From: Edaphochlamys debaryana
Lineage: Eukaryota; Chlorophyta; Chlorophyceae; Chlamydomonadales
Assembly (NCBI GenBank): GCA_016858145.1
Contig: JAEHOE010000013.1
Location: 868,001-932,000, forward strand
DNA length: 64,000 nt
Reading direction: 5' to 3'
This document shows positions 34,390-44,870 of this stretch, in pieces. Each line of letters opens with the position of its first letter. Position 1 is the first letter of the stretch. The notes below the pieces were generated by a model. That model was given only the letters and a program-made list of their open reading frames with translations. It searched no databases and was not told the DNA's origin. Both the position numbers and the translations under genes were made by a program.

Positions 34390-35224
34390 GGAGGCTATGC
34401 CCCCCGACCCCCATGGCGATGGGACCTCATCGCGCCATGGCCTCGTGCGCGCTACGGCGCGTATCGCCGCCTTTAGTACACGCATTCACACCATTTCCCG
34501 TCGTTTTGCTCACTTCCTGGCCGCGAGGCCGCGCCCTACCGCCCGGCTCTCCCCCCAGGACTCCGAGCGCGCAGGACCCGGCCCCGCGCCCCGGCTTATG
34601 CAACGGCAGCCGCAACCGCAGCCCAGCACCAGCAGCAGCAACTCCACCCTCCCAGCCCCACCGGCCCCGGTCCACCTCCCCCCTCCCCTCAACGTCCGGC
34701 CGCTGCGAGTGTACACCAGCGGGCCCAACCCGCAGGTTGCGCCCCTACACGGACGCATCTCCGGCACCTGCGTCCTCTGCCTCTCCTCCACCGTCGTCGC
34801 CTACCCCAGCCTCGTTGGTGACGTTTTCGCCCAAACCGGGCTCTGCCCCACCTGCGGCCATCGCCTGCAGCAGATCCTCATCTGCCCACCGGTCCGCATC
34901 ACCCGCTACGCCGGCCTCTGCGCTATCTGCGCCGCGGCCGGGCGCCACCACCCCATCGACTACGCCGTCTCTGAGCGCTTCGAAATCCTCCACACCCTCT
35001 CCAGCCCGGCCTGCGTAACCAACCTCGCCTCCCCCATCCGCCCCGCCCCCGCCGCCTTCTCCGCCATCCCCCCGCCCACCGAGCTCCATCCCCCCAGCCC
35101 CATCCCCGACGGCCCACGCCCCCCTCCCCGCCCGCCCCCGCCACCCTACCCCTATCCCTGGCCCCCGCCTCCGCCTCCTCCTCCGCCGCCCTCCGAACCC
35201 CGCGCAACATGGCCACAAAGATAA
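34388..35224 (+). CDS. PLE ORF1: Cys-rich zinc-finger-like protein, 278 residues
   Basis: The first ATG (34388) straddles the end of pseudo-LTR R2. The protein has a low-complexity N-terminal third, then a compact Cys-rich module with the pairs CVLC, CPTC and CAIC plus a downstream HH, consistent with zinc binding. It ends in a Pro-rich tail. The stop at 35222-35224 overlaps the ORF2 start by 16 nt in another frame, which suggests reinitiation or coupled translation. The reading frame is intact, and the Cys module is identical in copy 2. Nucleic-acid binding is an inference. Confidence 0.75.
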   Translation: MEAMPPDPHGDGTSSRHGLVRATARIAAFSTRIHTISRRFAHFLAARPRPTARLSPQDSERAGPGPAPRLMQRQPQPQPSTSSSNSTLPAPPAPVHLPPPLNVRPLRVYTSGPNPQVAPLHGRISGTCVLCLSSTVVAYPSLVGDVFAQTGLCPTCGHRLQQILICPPVRITRYAGLCAICAAAGRHHPIDYAVSERFEILHTLSSPACVTNLASPIRPAPAAFSAIPPPTELHPPSPIPDGPRPPPRPPPPPYPYPWPPPPPPPPPPSEPRATWPQR

Positions 35225-38200
35225 GTGGGGCCGTCCGGTACGCGCACCGGCGGGCCACCAACCGGGCGACCATGGCCGGCGCCGCGCCCCTACTGACTCA
35301 CGCGCACAGCAGCTCCAGCAGCCTGCTGCACCGCATTCGCGTCACCGCAGGCCACGTCGGCCGGGGCTCCCACGCCCGCACCCCCGCTGCCCTCACCGGC
35401 GTCGTCCTGCTGCTGGCCTTCCTGTACGCCATCGGCACCCCGGGCGGCTCCGGTAGCTACGCCGTCGCGCCGCGCACCTGCGACGGAGCGCCCATTGGCC
35501 CGCGGCCCTCCCTCTCCTCCAAGGGCATCGTCTACGCCTTCTGTTTTGACGGAGATCCCGCCAAACGCCTATACGTGGGCCACACCGTCAAAGATCTGGC
35601 CACCCGGCTCCAAGGGCACATCTCCTCCGCGCGCCGAGACTACGGCTACGGTGCAACCCCATGTCCCGTCCGCGAAGCCATCCTCACCTACGGCACCGAC
35701 AAGCTGTACGCCGTCATACTCCAAAAGCTGCCGCCCGGCGCCGAACTACCTGTACGGCACGCCCACGAGGCGTGGTGGGCCACTGCTCTCGGCTCCCACA
35801 GCCGTACCAGCGGTTTCAACGTTGCCCGCATCCCCGTCGCCAATGACGAAGCTGTTTACGGGCCGCCCTCTCCCCCCGGAGCCCCACCGCCGCCACCGCC
35901 GCCGCCATCCCCCGCCGGCCTGCCGTCGCCTCCTCCTCCACCGCCCCCGCTCCCTCCACCTGCCCCAATCACGCCGCCTTTCCACCTGGCCCCAAACGCC
36001 CCTACCCGGCCGCCAGCCCCCCCGGACAACCCCGCGGCCGCCGCCGCCCGCGTCTACGGCTCCCGGCACTGGCTCACCCGCCTCCAGCACGCCTTCCGTG
36101 AATTTCGCCGCGGCCGCATCCATCCACCTCATGCCCTGGGCCCGCTCCTGCGCTACACCCACAACAACCTCCTCCGCCTATACCTCCACCTCCTCAGCCT
36201 CCCGCACCAAGCACTCGCCCCAGACGCCAGCCCTGATGAACGCGCCGGCCTTCTCCAGTCCCTCAAGCTCGCCTACGACCTCCAACGACGCTCAGCCCCT
36301 ACAGCTCGCAAATACCTGAAGCCAGCCCCATCCCTCCGGCTTCCCGCCACCCTCACCAACCTCGTCTCTCTGCCGCACCTCATCTCCGCCCTCCGAACCC
36401 CCGGCGTGGTGTCCGAGCTCCCCGCCAGTCTCCCCCCACCCTCAGCTACCACAGTTAGCCTTGTGGCGCCGCCCGCCCTGGGCACGCTCCTCTGCAATGC
36501 CGCCGCCGTCAGCCGAGGCCGCCGCCCAGTCGCCTGCACGTGCGACCTATTCCCTAACCTGCCTCGCCACCCGGACACCGGCCACATCGTCACGGTCGAC
36601 CCAAGCGCAGCCCTCACCCCCCACGCCACCCTCCTGTGGTTTATGGGCGCCAAGATGCGACTACCCCCCGTCGACATGCCGCCGCCTGACACCATCGCCA
36701 GCCTCCGTCCCTCCCTCCTCCAAACCCTCACCGTCTTCGCCTGCGCAACCCTACGGTACCACCGCCTGCTGCGGCACCGCGGCCTCGCCAAAGCCTGGGC
36801 CGCCGCCGCCACTGCCGCCATCCTGTATGCCGCCTCCCCCGCCCCCTTCGCCGACACCCCCCGCCGACCTGCGCCTGCCGCCGCCGTCGCTCCCCGCCCC
36901 CACCGTAGGCCTGCCCCCCAACTGGCCCACCTCCTTCCCACTCACCCCGCCAACCCTCGCCACCGCCCTCAACGAACTCTCCCTCTTCAAATCCTCCCTC
37001 GTCATCACCGTCATGGACAAATGCTCCGAAAATCTCGTAGCTGTCTGCCCCGCCTTATACGACAGGGTCGTACGCGCCGACCTAACCTCCTCCGCCTTCT
37101 ACCAGCCCCTGCCCACCGCCGGCTATGCGCGCCTTCTTGCGGACACCGGCGCCGCCATCGCCACCATCCCCGTCCCCGCCGGCCTCTCACGCCGCCTCCC
37201 GTTCCACCCCGCCGCCCCTGCGCCCACATACTACATGACCTACAAGGCGCACAAATCCCTACCCGCCTACCGGTTCATCACGGCCTCCCCGCAAATCCCC
37301 ACCACCTCCGCCGCCATCATGCTCACCGGCGCCCTGCGAGCGATCGACCGCGAGCTCGCCGCCCTCTTCAAGCATTTCATGCCCAACATCCCCGCGCGGG
37401 CCTTTCCACGTCCGTAGCCCCGAGCAAGCCCTTGACGTGTTGCGTGCCGCCTCCTCCCGTCCGGCTCCAAGCAACCCGGCTGTCCTCGCCGGAACCCTCA
37501 CAACTAGCCCCACGGCCGACGCCGCCGCACCCCCCGCTCGCCCCGCCCCCTCGCCCCCGCCTGAGCCCGCCGACTTCCGCGCCTCCGCAGCCCCGGCCGC
37601 CCCCGTGCCACACACAGACCCGCCCATACCCACCAGCCGCCTCCATTACGCCCCCCGCCCTGCCCTACATCGCCACCGCCCCCGCCAACACCGCCGTCAC
37701 CTCCACGTACCACTTCCCCGCCGGGGGCCCAAGCCCCCCCCTCTCCAGCCCCGCCGTGCAGACCTTTGACGTCGAGCGCCTCTTCACCAACCTGCCCCAC
37801 GACCTGCTCAACGCCAACATTGGACACCTCGTGCGCCTGGTATTCACCGAACTGCACCCCACGGCCGCCTTCCTCCGCTTCTCCATCCATGACCCCGCCG
37901 CCATCGCCTGGCTGCCCGCCCCCGCCCCCGGCACTCCGGTCCAGCCCACCCCCGCCAGCACGTACACTCTCTCGGCCGCTGACATCCTAAAGCTCCTCAA
38001 GACCCTCCTCTCCTCCGCCACCGCCAGCTACCGCGGCGAACACCATCTGCAGGTCAGCGGCGTGGCCATGGGCGCCAACTTCGCCTCCTTCGCCGCCAAC
38101 CTCGCCCTCGCCTACCCCGAGCTCCAGTTCATGCGCCAGCTGTACGCTGCCGCCTTCTCCCCCCCAACCCCCTCCACCGCCACCGGCATGGACCTCCTCC

Positions 38201-39861
38201 TTGCCCCGCCGCCCCCCTCCCCCGCCCTCGCACTCGATATCCTCCTCGCCTTCGTGAACACCCTACGGTACACGGACGATGTGGGATGCGTCCACAACCC
38301 CTTCTTCACCTCCCTCATGTACACGGACTCCACCTTCCACGGCTTCCACGGTGTCTACCCGCCAGAGCTGAAGCTCACCGCCTCGGCCTCCTCCGCCCCC
38401 GACCAACCCGCTGTGCCCTACCTCACCTTCACCATCACCGCCCACTCACACCCCACCCACCCGTCCCACGTGGTCTACACTTTCGCGCCGTACAGCCGTT
38501 TCGGGAGCCCCCCCTTTGCCGCCCTCCCCCTCGCCCGCTACTCCCCCTACGCCTCCATGACCGCCACGCACACCAAGCGCAACGTCGTGGTCCACGCCCT
38601 CCTGTCCCACGCCCGCACCAGCTCGTACCTACCGGCCTTCACTGCCGCTTCCTCCACCACCCTCGCCCGGTTGCATCAGCGCGGGTACCCCCGGTCCTTC
38701 CTCATTCGCGCCATACGGACCTTCCACCGCCGCCACCTCGGCACGGTCCCAGGCCACCCCTCCGTCGCCACCCTCCTCCGCCTCGTACCCAGGGAACAGG
38801 CAACTGCCCTGACGCCGGCCGCCGCCCCCGCCCCGCCCCTCCCTCCGCCACCCCCGCTCCCCCTACCGCCCGCGCCTCCGCCGCCGCCGCCACTCCCACC
38901 ACCTCCGCCGCCCTTCCCAGTGCCACCCCCCTTCCCCCCACCGCCGCCGTTCCCCGCCACCCCCCCCGCCCCTGCCCCCCCCCGCCGCCCCGCCCCACCC
39001 GCCTCCACGGTCCCCACCCGTCGCTGCCGATGCCTCCGCCGCGGCCACCGCTACCTCCACCGCCTCCGCCTCCAACCAACGCCTCTCCCCCACCCGCGCC
39101 GCCTCCCCCGCCGCCTCCCCCGCCGCCTCCCCCACCCCCACCGCCACCTCCTTCGCCTCCGCCCACGCCGCCCCCGCCACCACCCCCGCCGCCGCCACCG
39201 CCGCCCCCTCCCCCGCCGCCGTCGCCCCCGCCGCCGCCACCGCCCCCCCCCTCCGCCCCCGCCCCCACCACCACCCTCACCCACCCCCCCGCCGCCGCCA
39301 CCGCCCCCCCTCCCCCCGCCGCCGTCACCCTCGCCGCCGCCACCACCTCCCCCTCCGCCCCCGCCCCCCACCCCACCCCCGCCGCCACCACCCCCGCCAA
39401 GCCCCAAGCCGCCCCCGCCCCTCGCCGCCCCCTGTTCCGCTCCCGCCCCCTATTCCCCCGCCTCCCCGACCACCGCCCCCGCCGCCGCCGCCACGCAGGC
39501 AGCCCGTGGTCGTCCTCCTCACCTGCCGCTGGCACCGACTCCACCCCGGCCTCCCCCCGCCCCCCGGATGCCCACCAGACTACCTAGTTTCCGACATGCT
39601 CATACAGCGCCTCGCCGAACCCTGGCGACACGCACTGGCCAGCGGGTCCCTGCCCTCGCCCCCACCCTTCGCCCGACTCTCGGCCTCCGCGCTTGCGCAC
39701 GTCCGCTACCTCCTCCTTGCGTACCCCCCCGACACCCTGCGCATTAACCCTTGGTGCCACGCATGGCTACAAGCCAACATGGACCTGCACCTGTGGCGCC
39801 AGACCGCCCTTCCCCAACCGCCGCCCACGCCTACACCGCCAGCGACCCCGCCTTCTCCACC

Positions 39862-39957
<96 letters not shown>

Positions 39958-40592
39958 CCCCCCCCCCCCGCCCCCGCCCCCGCCCCCGCCCCCGCCCCCG
40001 CCCCCGCCCCCGCCCCCGCCCCCGCCCCCGCCCCCGCCCCCCCTCCCGCCCCCACCACCCCCGCCGCCACCGCCGCCGCCGCCAGACCCGCAACCGCCGC
40101 CGCCGCCCCTCGGTCAGCCGCCACCTCCGCCAGGCCCGCCCCCCGTCGCCGCCGCCCCACCCCAGCCGCCAGCCCCTGCAGCCGCGGCCGCCGCCCCGCC
40201 CCCGCAGCCGCCCGGCTGGCCCCCACCGCCACCCAGCGTCCTCGCGTACAACGCCCTCCTGTACGCCCACAACGCAGCCATGCTCGACCACGCCCACAGC
40301 GCCGCGTACGACGCGGCCATGCGCGCAGCCGACATCATGTCCCCACCATATGGCGCCGCCGCTGCCCCCGCCCGGCGGTGCAGCGCCCGTGCCCGCTGGA
40401 GCCGCCGGCCCGGCCCCGGGCGCCGCGGCCGCCGCCCCTCCCGCCCCGCCACCCGCCGCCGCCGCCCAACAACCTCAGCCCTACGGCCCCGACGACGACC
40501 TCTGGGACTTCCTCATGCTCGATCCCACCCTCGGGCCGTACGGTGGCTGGATCCGGTATGGCCCCAACGGCCACGGCAACAGCACAACGTAG
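35209..40592 (+). pseudogene. PLE ORF2: GIY-YIG endonuclease plus reverse transcript­ase polyprotein, frameshifted
   Basis: Starting at ATG 35209, a short hydrophobic segment (about residues 62-76) precedes the GIY-YIG domain: the IVY/YVG pair at about 107-109 and 122-124, RLQGH near 133-137, and Glu in HEAWW. A Pro-rich linker leads to the reverse transcriptase: YYMTYKAHKSLPAYRFI, motif A TFDVERLFTNLPHD, motif B SGVAMGANFASFAANLALA, and the catalytic YTDD at 38269-38280. The C-terminal third is polyproline, with a short conserved end (DDDLWDFLMLDP to the stop near 40590). Compared with copy 2, extra bases near 36860, 37398 and 37650 shift the frame three times and bring it back. As written it is not one continuous frame; sequencing error is possible. 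Confidence 0.85.
39861..40080 (+). repeat. poly-C tract and CCCCCG microsatellite in ORF2
   Basis: About 90 nearly pure C residues (39861-39957) are followed by a dozen CCCCCG hexamers. The tract codes for polyproline in one frame and for Pro/Ala or Pro/Arg in the others. The complementary strand is an extreme G-run with obvious quadruplex potential. Its length is likely unstable and may be mis-assembled. Confidence 0.9.
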
Positions 40593-41279
40593 GCGAAGCA
40601 CAGGCTGCCCGCCGCCGTGTGCGGACGCTCCTGCGTCCTGTTCTCGTATGTGTCTGCGGTTTCCGGTTCGACGTTGGATTCCAGCGTGACCTGGTCGTAT
40701 GGGGCTCAGCGCTTCGCCCTCCGTTTCGTTTCCTTTGGCTTTCGGTTTATGCATTTTGTGACAGTCTTCCACCACGCGGTGCCCTGGTGTGCTTCTTCCG
40801 TTACTGTTGGTGGCTTCAGCTGCTCTGATGGTTGCTTCGGGGACGTGGTGCTATTATGGAGCTCAGCGCATCGCTTTCCGCACCTTTCTGTTGTTCAGCG
40901 TATCAGCCTGGTTTTTGATCTGCCACGCGGAGCCGTGGCGCACCCCTGGACGCCTTGCCACCGCGGGTGCCCAGTCCTGTGTCGTCTCTGGAGTTCTGTG
41001 CTGCGGGGGAGATCGGCCTGTCAGGCCACAGGCTACGTGGGAGCGTGGCCGGGCAGTTGTACGCGTGTAGGGCGGGGCCCGTGTTGCGGGCAGCCGGGGA
41101 TCAGCGGGTGCAGCCGGGCTCCGTCGACCCCAGCCCGCCTTGTGACTTGCTCCTTCGTTGTTGGTCTTTACGGTTGCTGTCCCCCTTTTGTTCGACGCAG
41201 GACATTTGGTAGTTTGGTTTATCGCGCTTTATCTCTTGGCCGGCTGTCATCACTGGGGAGCTCAGCGGAGCCCGGACAT
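40593..41279 (+). other. PLE 3' untranslated region before pseudo-LTR R3
   Basis: This AT-richer region between the ORF2 stop and R3 is almost identical to 58067-58754 in copy 2. The open frames crossing it have no recognisable domain. Confidence 0.7.
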
Positions 41280-42290
41280 GTAGCAAACAGGCATGACGCT
41301 TCGCCCTCGCCACCCCACCACCGGCAGCCCCGGCCCTCGCCTCCGTGCCTGGCGCCCAGCCCGTCGTCCCCACCCGGCCACCCCTCGGGCCCCAGCCCTC
41401 CCGCCTCCGTGACTGTGCCTGCGGCTATGCCGCCCTCCCCCGACCGCCGCGCTCAGCCAAACGCCTCAGGCCCGACCCTCAGCGGCACACGCCTCGCACG
41501 TCCCAGTCGCCTCGGCACGCTTGCACGGCTCCTCGACTTCGCCGCCCACCAGCTCGAGCTGCCCAGCCAGCGCGTCCAGCCATGCGCAGCTCCGTAACCA
41601 CAGCTGCGACCGGTCGGTGCGGCCAGCGTCTACGAGCGCAGCTGCCTCCGACTACGCTACTACTTCCATTGCACCCACACGTATCGCCTCCCCCCTCCCG
41701 GCTCCCCGCTCCCGCTGGCCTCCTTCCGGGCACTCGTATTGCCCTAGGTCCCAAAACCAACCTTTCTCCCGCCGCTTCACGTAGCTCCTAGACCGCACGG
41801 GCCGGGTTTCGGGACGGGGTTTCTTCGTAGAAGCATCTTCCGCCCACCACCACGCCCACCACGTACGGCAGCACGGAGCTCGCCGCCTGAAGGCTGCGGC
41901 ACGCCGCCTGAAGGCTGCGTGCCGCAGCCGGCCTCTTTCCCCCAGCTCGCACTTGCACACACCGCACTCTACGGTCGTTTAGTTCTGCAGCTGACACGTC
42001 GACTTCGTCTCTACCGCTTGCAGGTGAGCGCTCGCGCATGATGACCATAGACGACCGGCACGCTTCACGGCTGGGGGCTTCTTCAAGCGGCTCAGGAAAG
42101 TGCTATTCGCGCCTGTCTCCCATAGGACCTGTATCAGCCTGCTAGACGTACCCGGCACAGCTCTACACCGTCACCAGCAACAGCATGCCGGTTACTCTAG
42201 CATAGCCGTTCTCAGCCGCATCCCCGACTACATCTGCTGCGCATTATGCTCCGTGTAGTGCTAGATAGCCCTGTTGCTAGTGCACTGTAT
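41280..42290 (+). repeat. PLE pseudo-LTR, unit R3
   Basis: This 1011-bp unit at the 3' end of copy 1 matches R1 and R2. It has an extra partial tandem duplication of about 21 bp (GCACGCCGCCTGAAGGCTGC type) near 41885-41925. Confidence 0.92.
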
Positions 42291-42304
42291 GGAGGCTATG
42301 CCCC

Positions 42305-42316
42305 CCTCCCGCCCCT
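42305..42316. repeat. target-site duplication, right copy (PLE copy 1)
   Basis: CCTCCCGCCCCT is identical to 32356-32367. The exact border with the terminal C run of the element is ambiguous by a base or two. Confidence 0.85.
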
Positions 42317-42339
42317 GTGGGCGCAGTCAGTGCAGATCC

Positions 42340-43038
42340 TTAGCGGAAGCCCAGGGCTGCAGCGGCTCCAGGCCCGAACAAGGCCCATGAAAGCAGGAAC
42401 AGAAGCCCGCAAGTGAGAATAGTGCCAGCCTGCGAAACGGCAGACGCGCCCACATCAGGCCGTGGCCGAGTGCATCTTTATCGCTGCGCTTGCGAACCCA
42501 CCAGGACACGCAAGCGCGCCAGGTTCGCCTCCTTGTTCGCCCGCTCCTCCGCCTCGATGCGTCGCTGCTTCTCCTCGGCGAGCGACTGTGCGAGCTGCGG
42601 CGGGGCAACGGTAATCGGTTCACGGCGACCCGTGTCATCTCTGCCTTGGTGCGTGGCCTCCTGAGCCCACCTGCTCCGCAACGGCCAGCGCACTTTGGTA
42701 CGGTGGCACGAGCCAGGCCTAACCAGGGTGGACCGGTACCCGGTCCGAGAGCCCAGAGCCGACCGCCTTGCCTCATCTGAGTCTAGACTGAATGCCCCCG
42801 TGTCCTCTCTGCCTTCGTGCGTGCCCACCTGCTCAGCATTCGCCGCCCGGTTTTCCAGCTCCGCGTACTTGCCACTCGAAACGAAGCGAGGGAACCGCAT
42901 TCCGCCGAACGCGGAGGTGGCCACCGCACCGCGGCGCACAGCGGGACACGTCCCTCCAACGCGCGACACTGCCCGCACCTGTTTGCCTTTGCCGACAGTG
43001 CTGGCGCGGAATGCCGGCGAAGAGCACCGTAGGGCCAT
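42340..43038 (-). CDS. small organelle-targeted coiled-coil membrane-anchored protein, 130 residues
   Basis: Exons are 43038-42829, 42594-42502 and 42429-42340, all phase 0 with GT-AG introns. The N-terminus (MALRCSSPAFRASTVGKGKQ) is Ser/Arg-rich with few acidic residues, like a plastid or mitochondrial transit peptide. The middle is a charged helix (AEEKQRRIEAEERANKEANL), probably a coiled coil. The last exon is one hydrophobic span (ILTCGLLFLLSWALFG), probably a C-terminal membrane anchor. If intron 2 is retained the protein would end at 42478 with 108 residues and no anchor. I do not recognise a family. PLE copy 1 was inserted about 24 bp past its stop, so its 3' UTR or poly(A) region is disrupted. 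Confidence 0.62.
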
Positions 43039-43153
43039 TCTGCAAAATTACTTCGCCGTTTGAAGGACGCACTGATGGCTATGACGCTGTAACGAGAATG
43101 GGGAGACAGAGTGCCGGCGTCTCTTTAGGGCGTATTCACATCTGACCGAAATC

Positions 43154-43230
43154 GTCGCACACCCGCCGCGACCCCCCCAGCTTCACATCGCGGCCCGGAT
43201 GGGCTTTCTGCCAGACCGCCTCGCCAACGC
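43154..43230. repeat. inverted repeat, left member
   Basis: About 77 bp whose reverse complement recurs at 44379-44455 with one mismatch. One reading of the pair gives a protein-like string (VGEAVWQKAHPGRD, then KLGGSRRVC), so it may derive from a coding sequence of a mobile element. Confidence 0.8.
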
Positions 43231-44378
43231 GCGAATTGATGCACAACGTATAGCCTACACCACAGGCTACTCGTAGCTGCTTCCATAAGCCAAAGAACTG
43301 CGAGCCCGCGCGCCCCGACTTGCAGTGCCGACCATCGCCCTTGTTCACCAGCGCCGAGCTGCTAGGCTGTGGCACCTGTTGCCGCACCAGAGGCTGCGAC
43401 GCCGACCGCACGCCAGGGCGTGCACAGCACGCGCTCGCCTCTTGAATCCGGCGGCCTCGTGCCCAACAAGGACCCCGTGCCGTCCGGTTGCAACCGGAGC
43501 AATAGCCACCTAAAGCGCAGGCCGCTGCACCTAGGGCGGCAGCGTCCCATTCCTGCGGATGGGGTGGACGGCTGAGAGGCGGGCGACGGGGAGGAGGGAG
43601 ACTGACAGCAGGGCGGCGGGGAGCCGGGCGGCGAGGATGCTCCCCGCCACGGACGCGGCATCAAGCGTCCACGCGGCCCTGATCAGCCACGCGAACGGAA
43701 GCTGGCACGGGTCAAGGGCACCAAGAAGCCACGCGCGGGGCTTGCAGGCCGTGTGCAGCGGGGGCGGGGGCCGGGCTGGTGCACAGCTACGGGAACATGG
43801 TGTCTGGAGGTCTGGAGCAGAGAGCGGACTTAGGGCAGACGGCCGAGCCGGCAGGGGGCACGGCTACAGAGGACACGCCGTTCGTGAATTGAGTTTTGTT
43901 GTGCCCTGGTGGTGCCATACCAAGGAGCGCGTCCCTCGCCGTCCTACCACCCTCATGTCAGCTAACTCTATGCCCTTCGACACACCGCCCTTCGACACAC
44001 CTGCTTCAGCTGCTCAGACTGAGGCCATCCCCACCATGCCCCTCAGCCCAGCGATGTTTCCCAGGCCCAGATGCTGTGTGCCGTCCACAGTGTCGACAGA
44101 GTGATTGTTCGGCCGTGCTGGGCGGCCTGGCGCGCGGACCGCGACCGCGCATGACTTGCACACATGTGGTCTTCTCTTCTTGGCCTACTCAGCTGTAGAG
44201 CTTCTTGCTCAGCAATTGGCATCGACTACGCGCTAGACGCCGAGGCAGCAGGTCGGCGAGGCGTGTTGGCCGCGGGGCGCGGGCGAGATGTCGCGGCAAG
44301 CCAGGTGAGGCTTCTCGCGTCTAGAGTGGCTCTAGGGTGTAGCCTGTGAGTAGGGCTGTCGCCCGAGCTTGTAACTGG

Positions 44379-44455
44379 GCGTTGGCGAGGCGGTCTGGCA
44401 GAAAGCCCATCCGGGCCGTGATGTGAAGCTGGGGGGGTCGCGGCGGGTGTGCGAA
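44379..44455. repeat. inverted repeat, right member
   Basis: Partner of 43154-43230. The two enclose about 1.15 kb with no recognisable transposase. Confidence 0.8.
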
Positions 44456-44539
44456 ATCGTCAGTCCGAAACCCCCTCCAGCGTGGTCTTCACAGGGTTGG
44501 CCCCGTATGCCTGGAGGCCTCTGCGTATGCGTATTCTCT

Positions 44540-44870
44540 TGCGCGTATTTAATACGCCAAACGCGTATTGTACACGCCAAGCGACCTGTGCGTATTCGGC
44601 GTATTCGGCGTAATCGTTCGCTGTGACCCCCGCCTCCCCGAGGACGCCCCCCGCTCGCCCCCCACTCGCTTCCATCGCTCCCCAGCCTCCACCACCGCCA
44701 CCCCAGCCATCCCCCTTTGCTAGGCGCCCCGTGAGCACCGTTAAAAGGCTCACAGAAGAGAAGACCCACCCTTTGGCCTTCCCGCCATGAGCGAATACGC
44801 CAAACAATACGCAAGCCGCCGTAATGCCGGCCTCTGCGTAATCGCCGCGTATTAATACGCAATACGCCAG
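44540..44870. repeat. second cluster of GCGTATT/AATACGC palindromes
   Basis: CGTATT and AATACG units recur in both orientations, at 44537-44610 and 44798-44868, either side of a C-rich gap. They resemble the cluster in the KRI1-like intron at 30315-30715. Confidence 0.65.

Larger units (their letters stand above)
32368..42304 (+). mobile_element. Penelope-like retroelement with N-terminal GIY-YIG, copy 1 (tandem unit)
   Basis: The insertion starts with about 47 bp of 3' UTR from a 5'-truncated unit. Two direct pseudo-LTR units (32415-33400 and 33401-34389) follow, then ORF1 and ORF2, the 3' UTR and a third pseudo-LTR (41280-42290). It ends in about 14 bp that repeat the start of ORF1. The 12-bp target-site duplication and 5' truncation fit target-primed reverse transcription. 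A GIY-YIG nuclease ahead of a PLE-type reverse transcriptase is the permuted order known from the Chlamys/Naiad clade of PLEs in green algae and other eukaryotes. The insertion point is about 24 bp downstream of the stop codon of the gene at 42340-43038, in antisense orientation to it. Confidence 0.92.

Noticed and set aside
38702..40297. Very long Gly-rich frames on the minus strand opposite PLE ORF2
   Set aside because: They are the complement of the C-rich polyproline repeat and have no independent coding signal.
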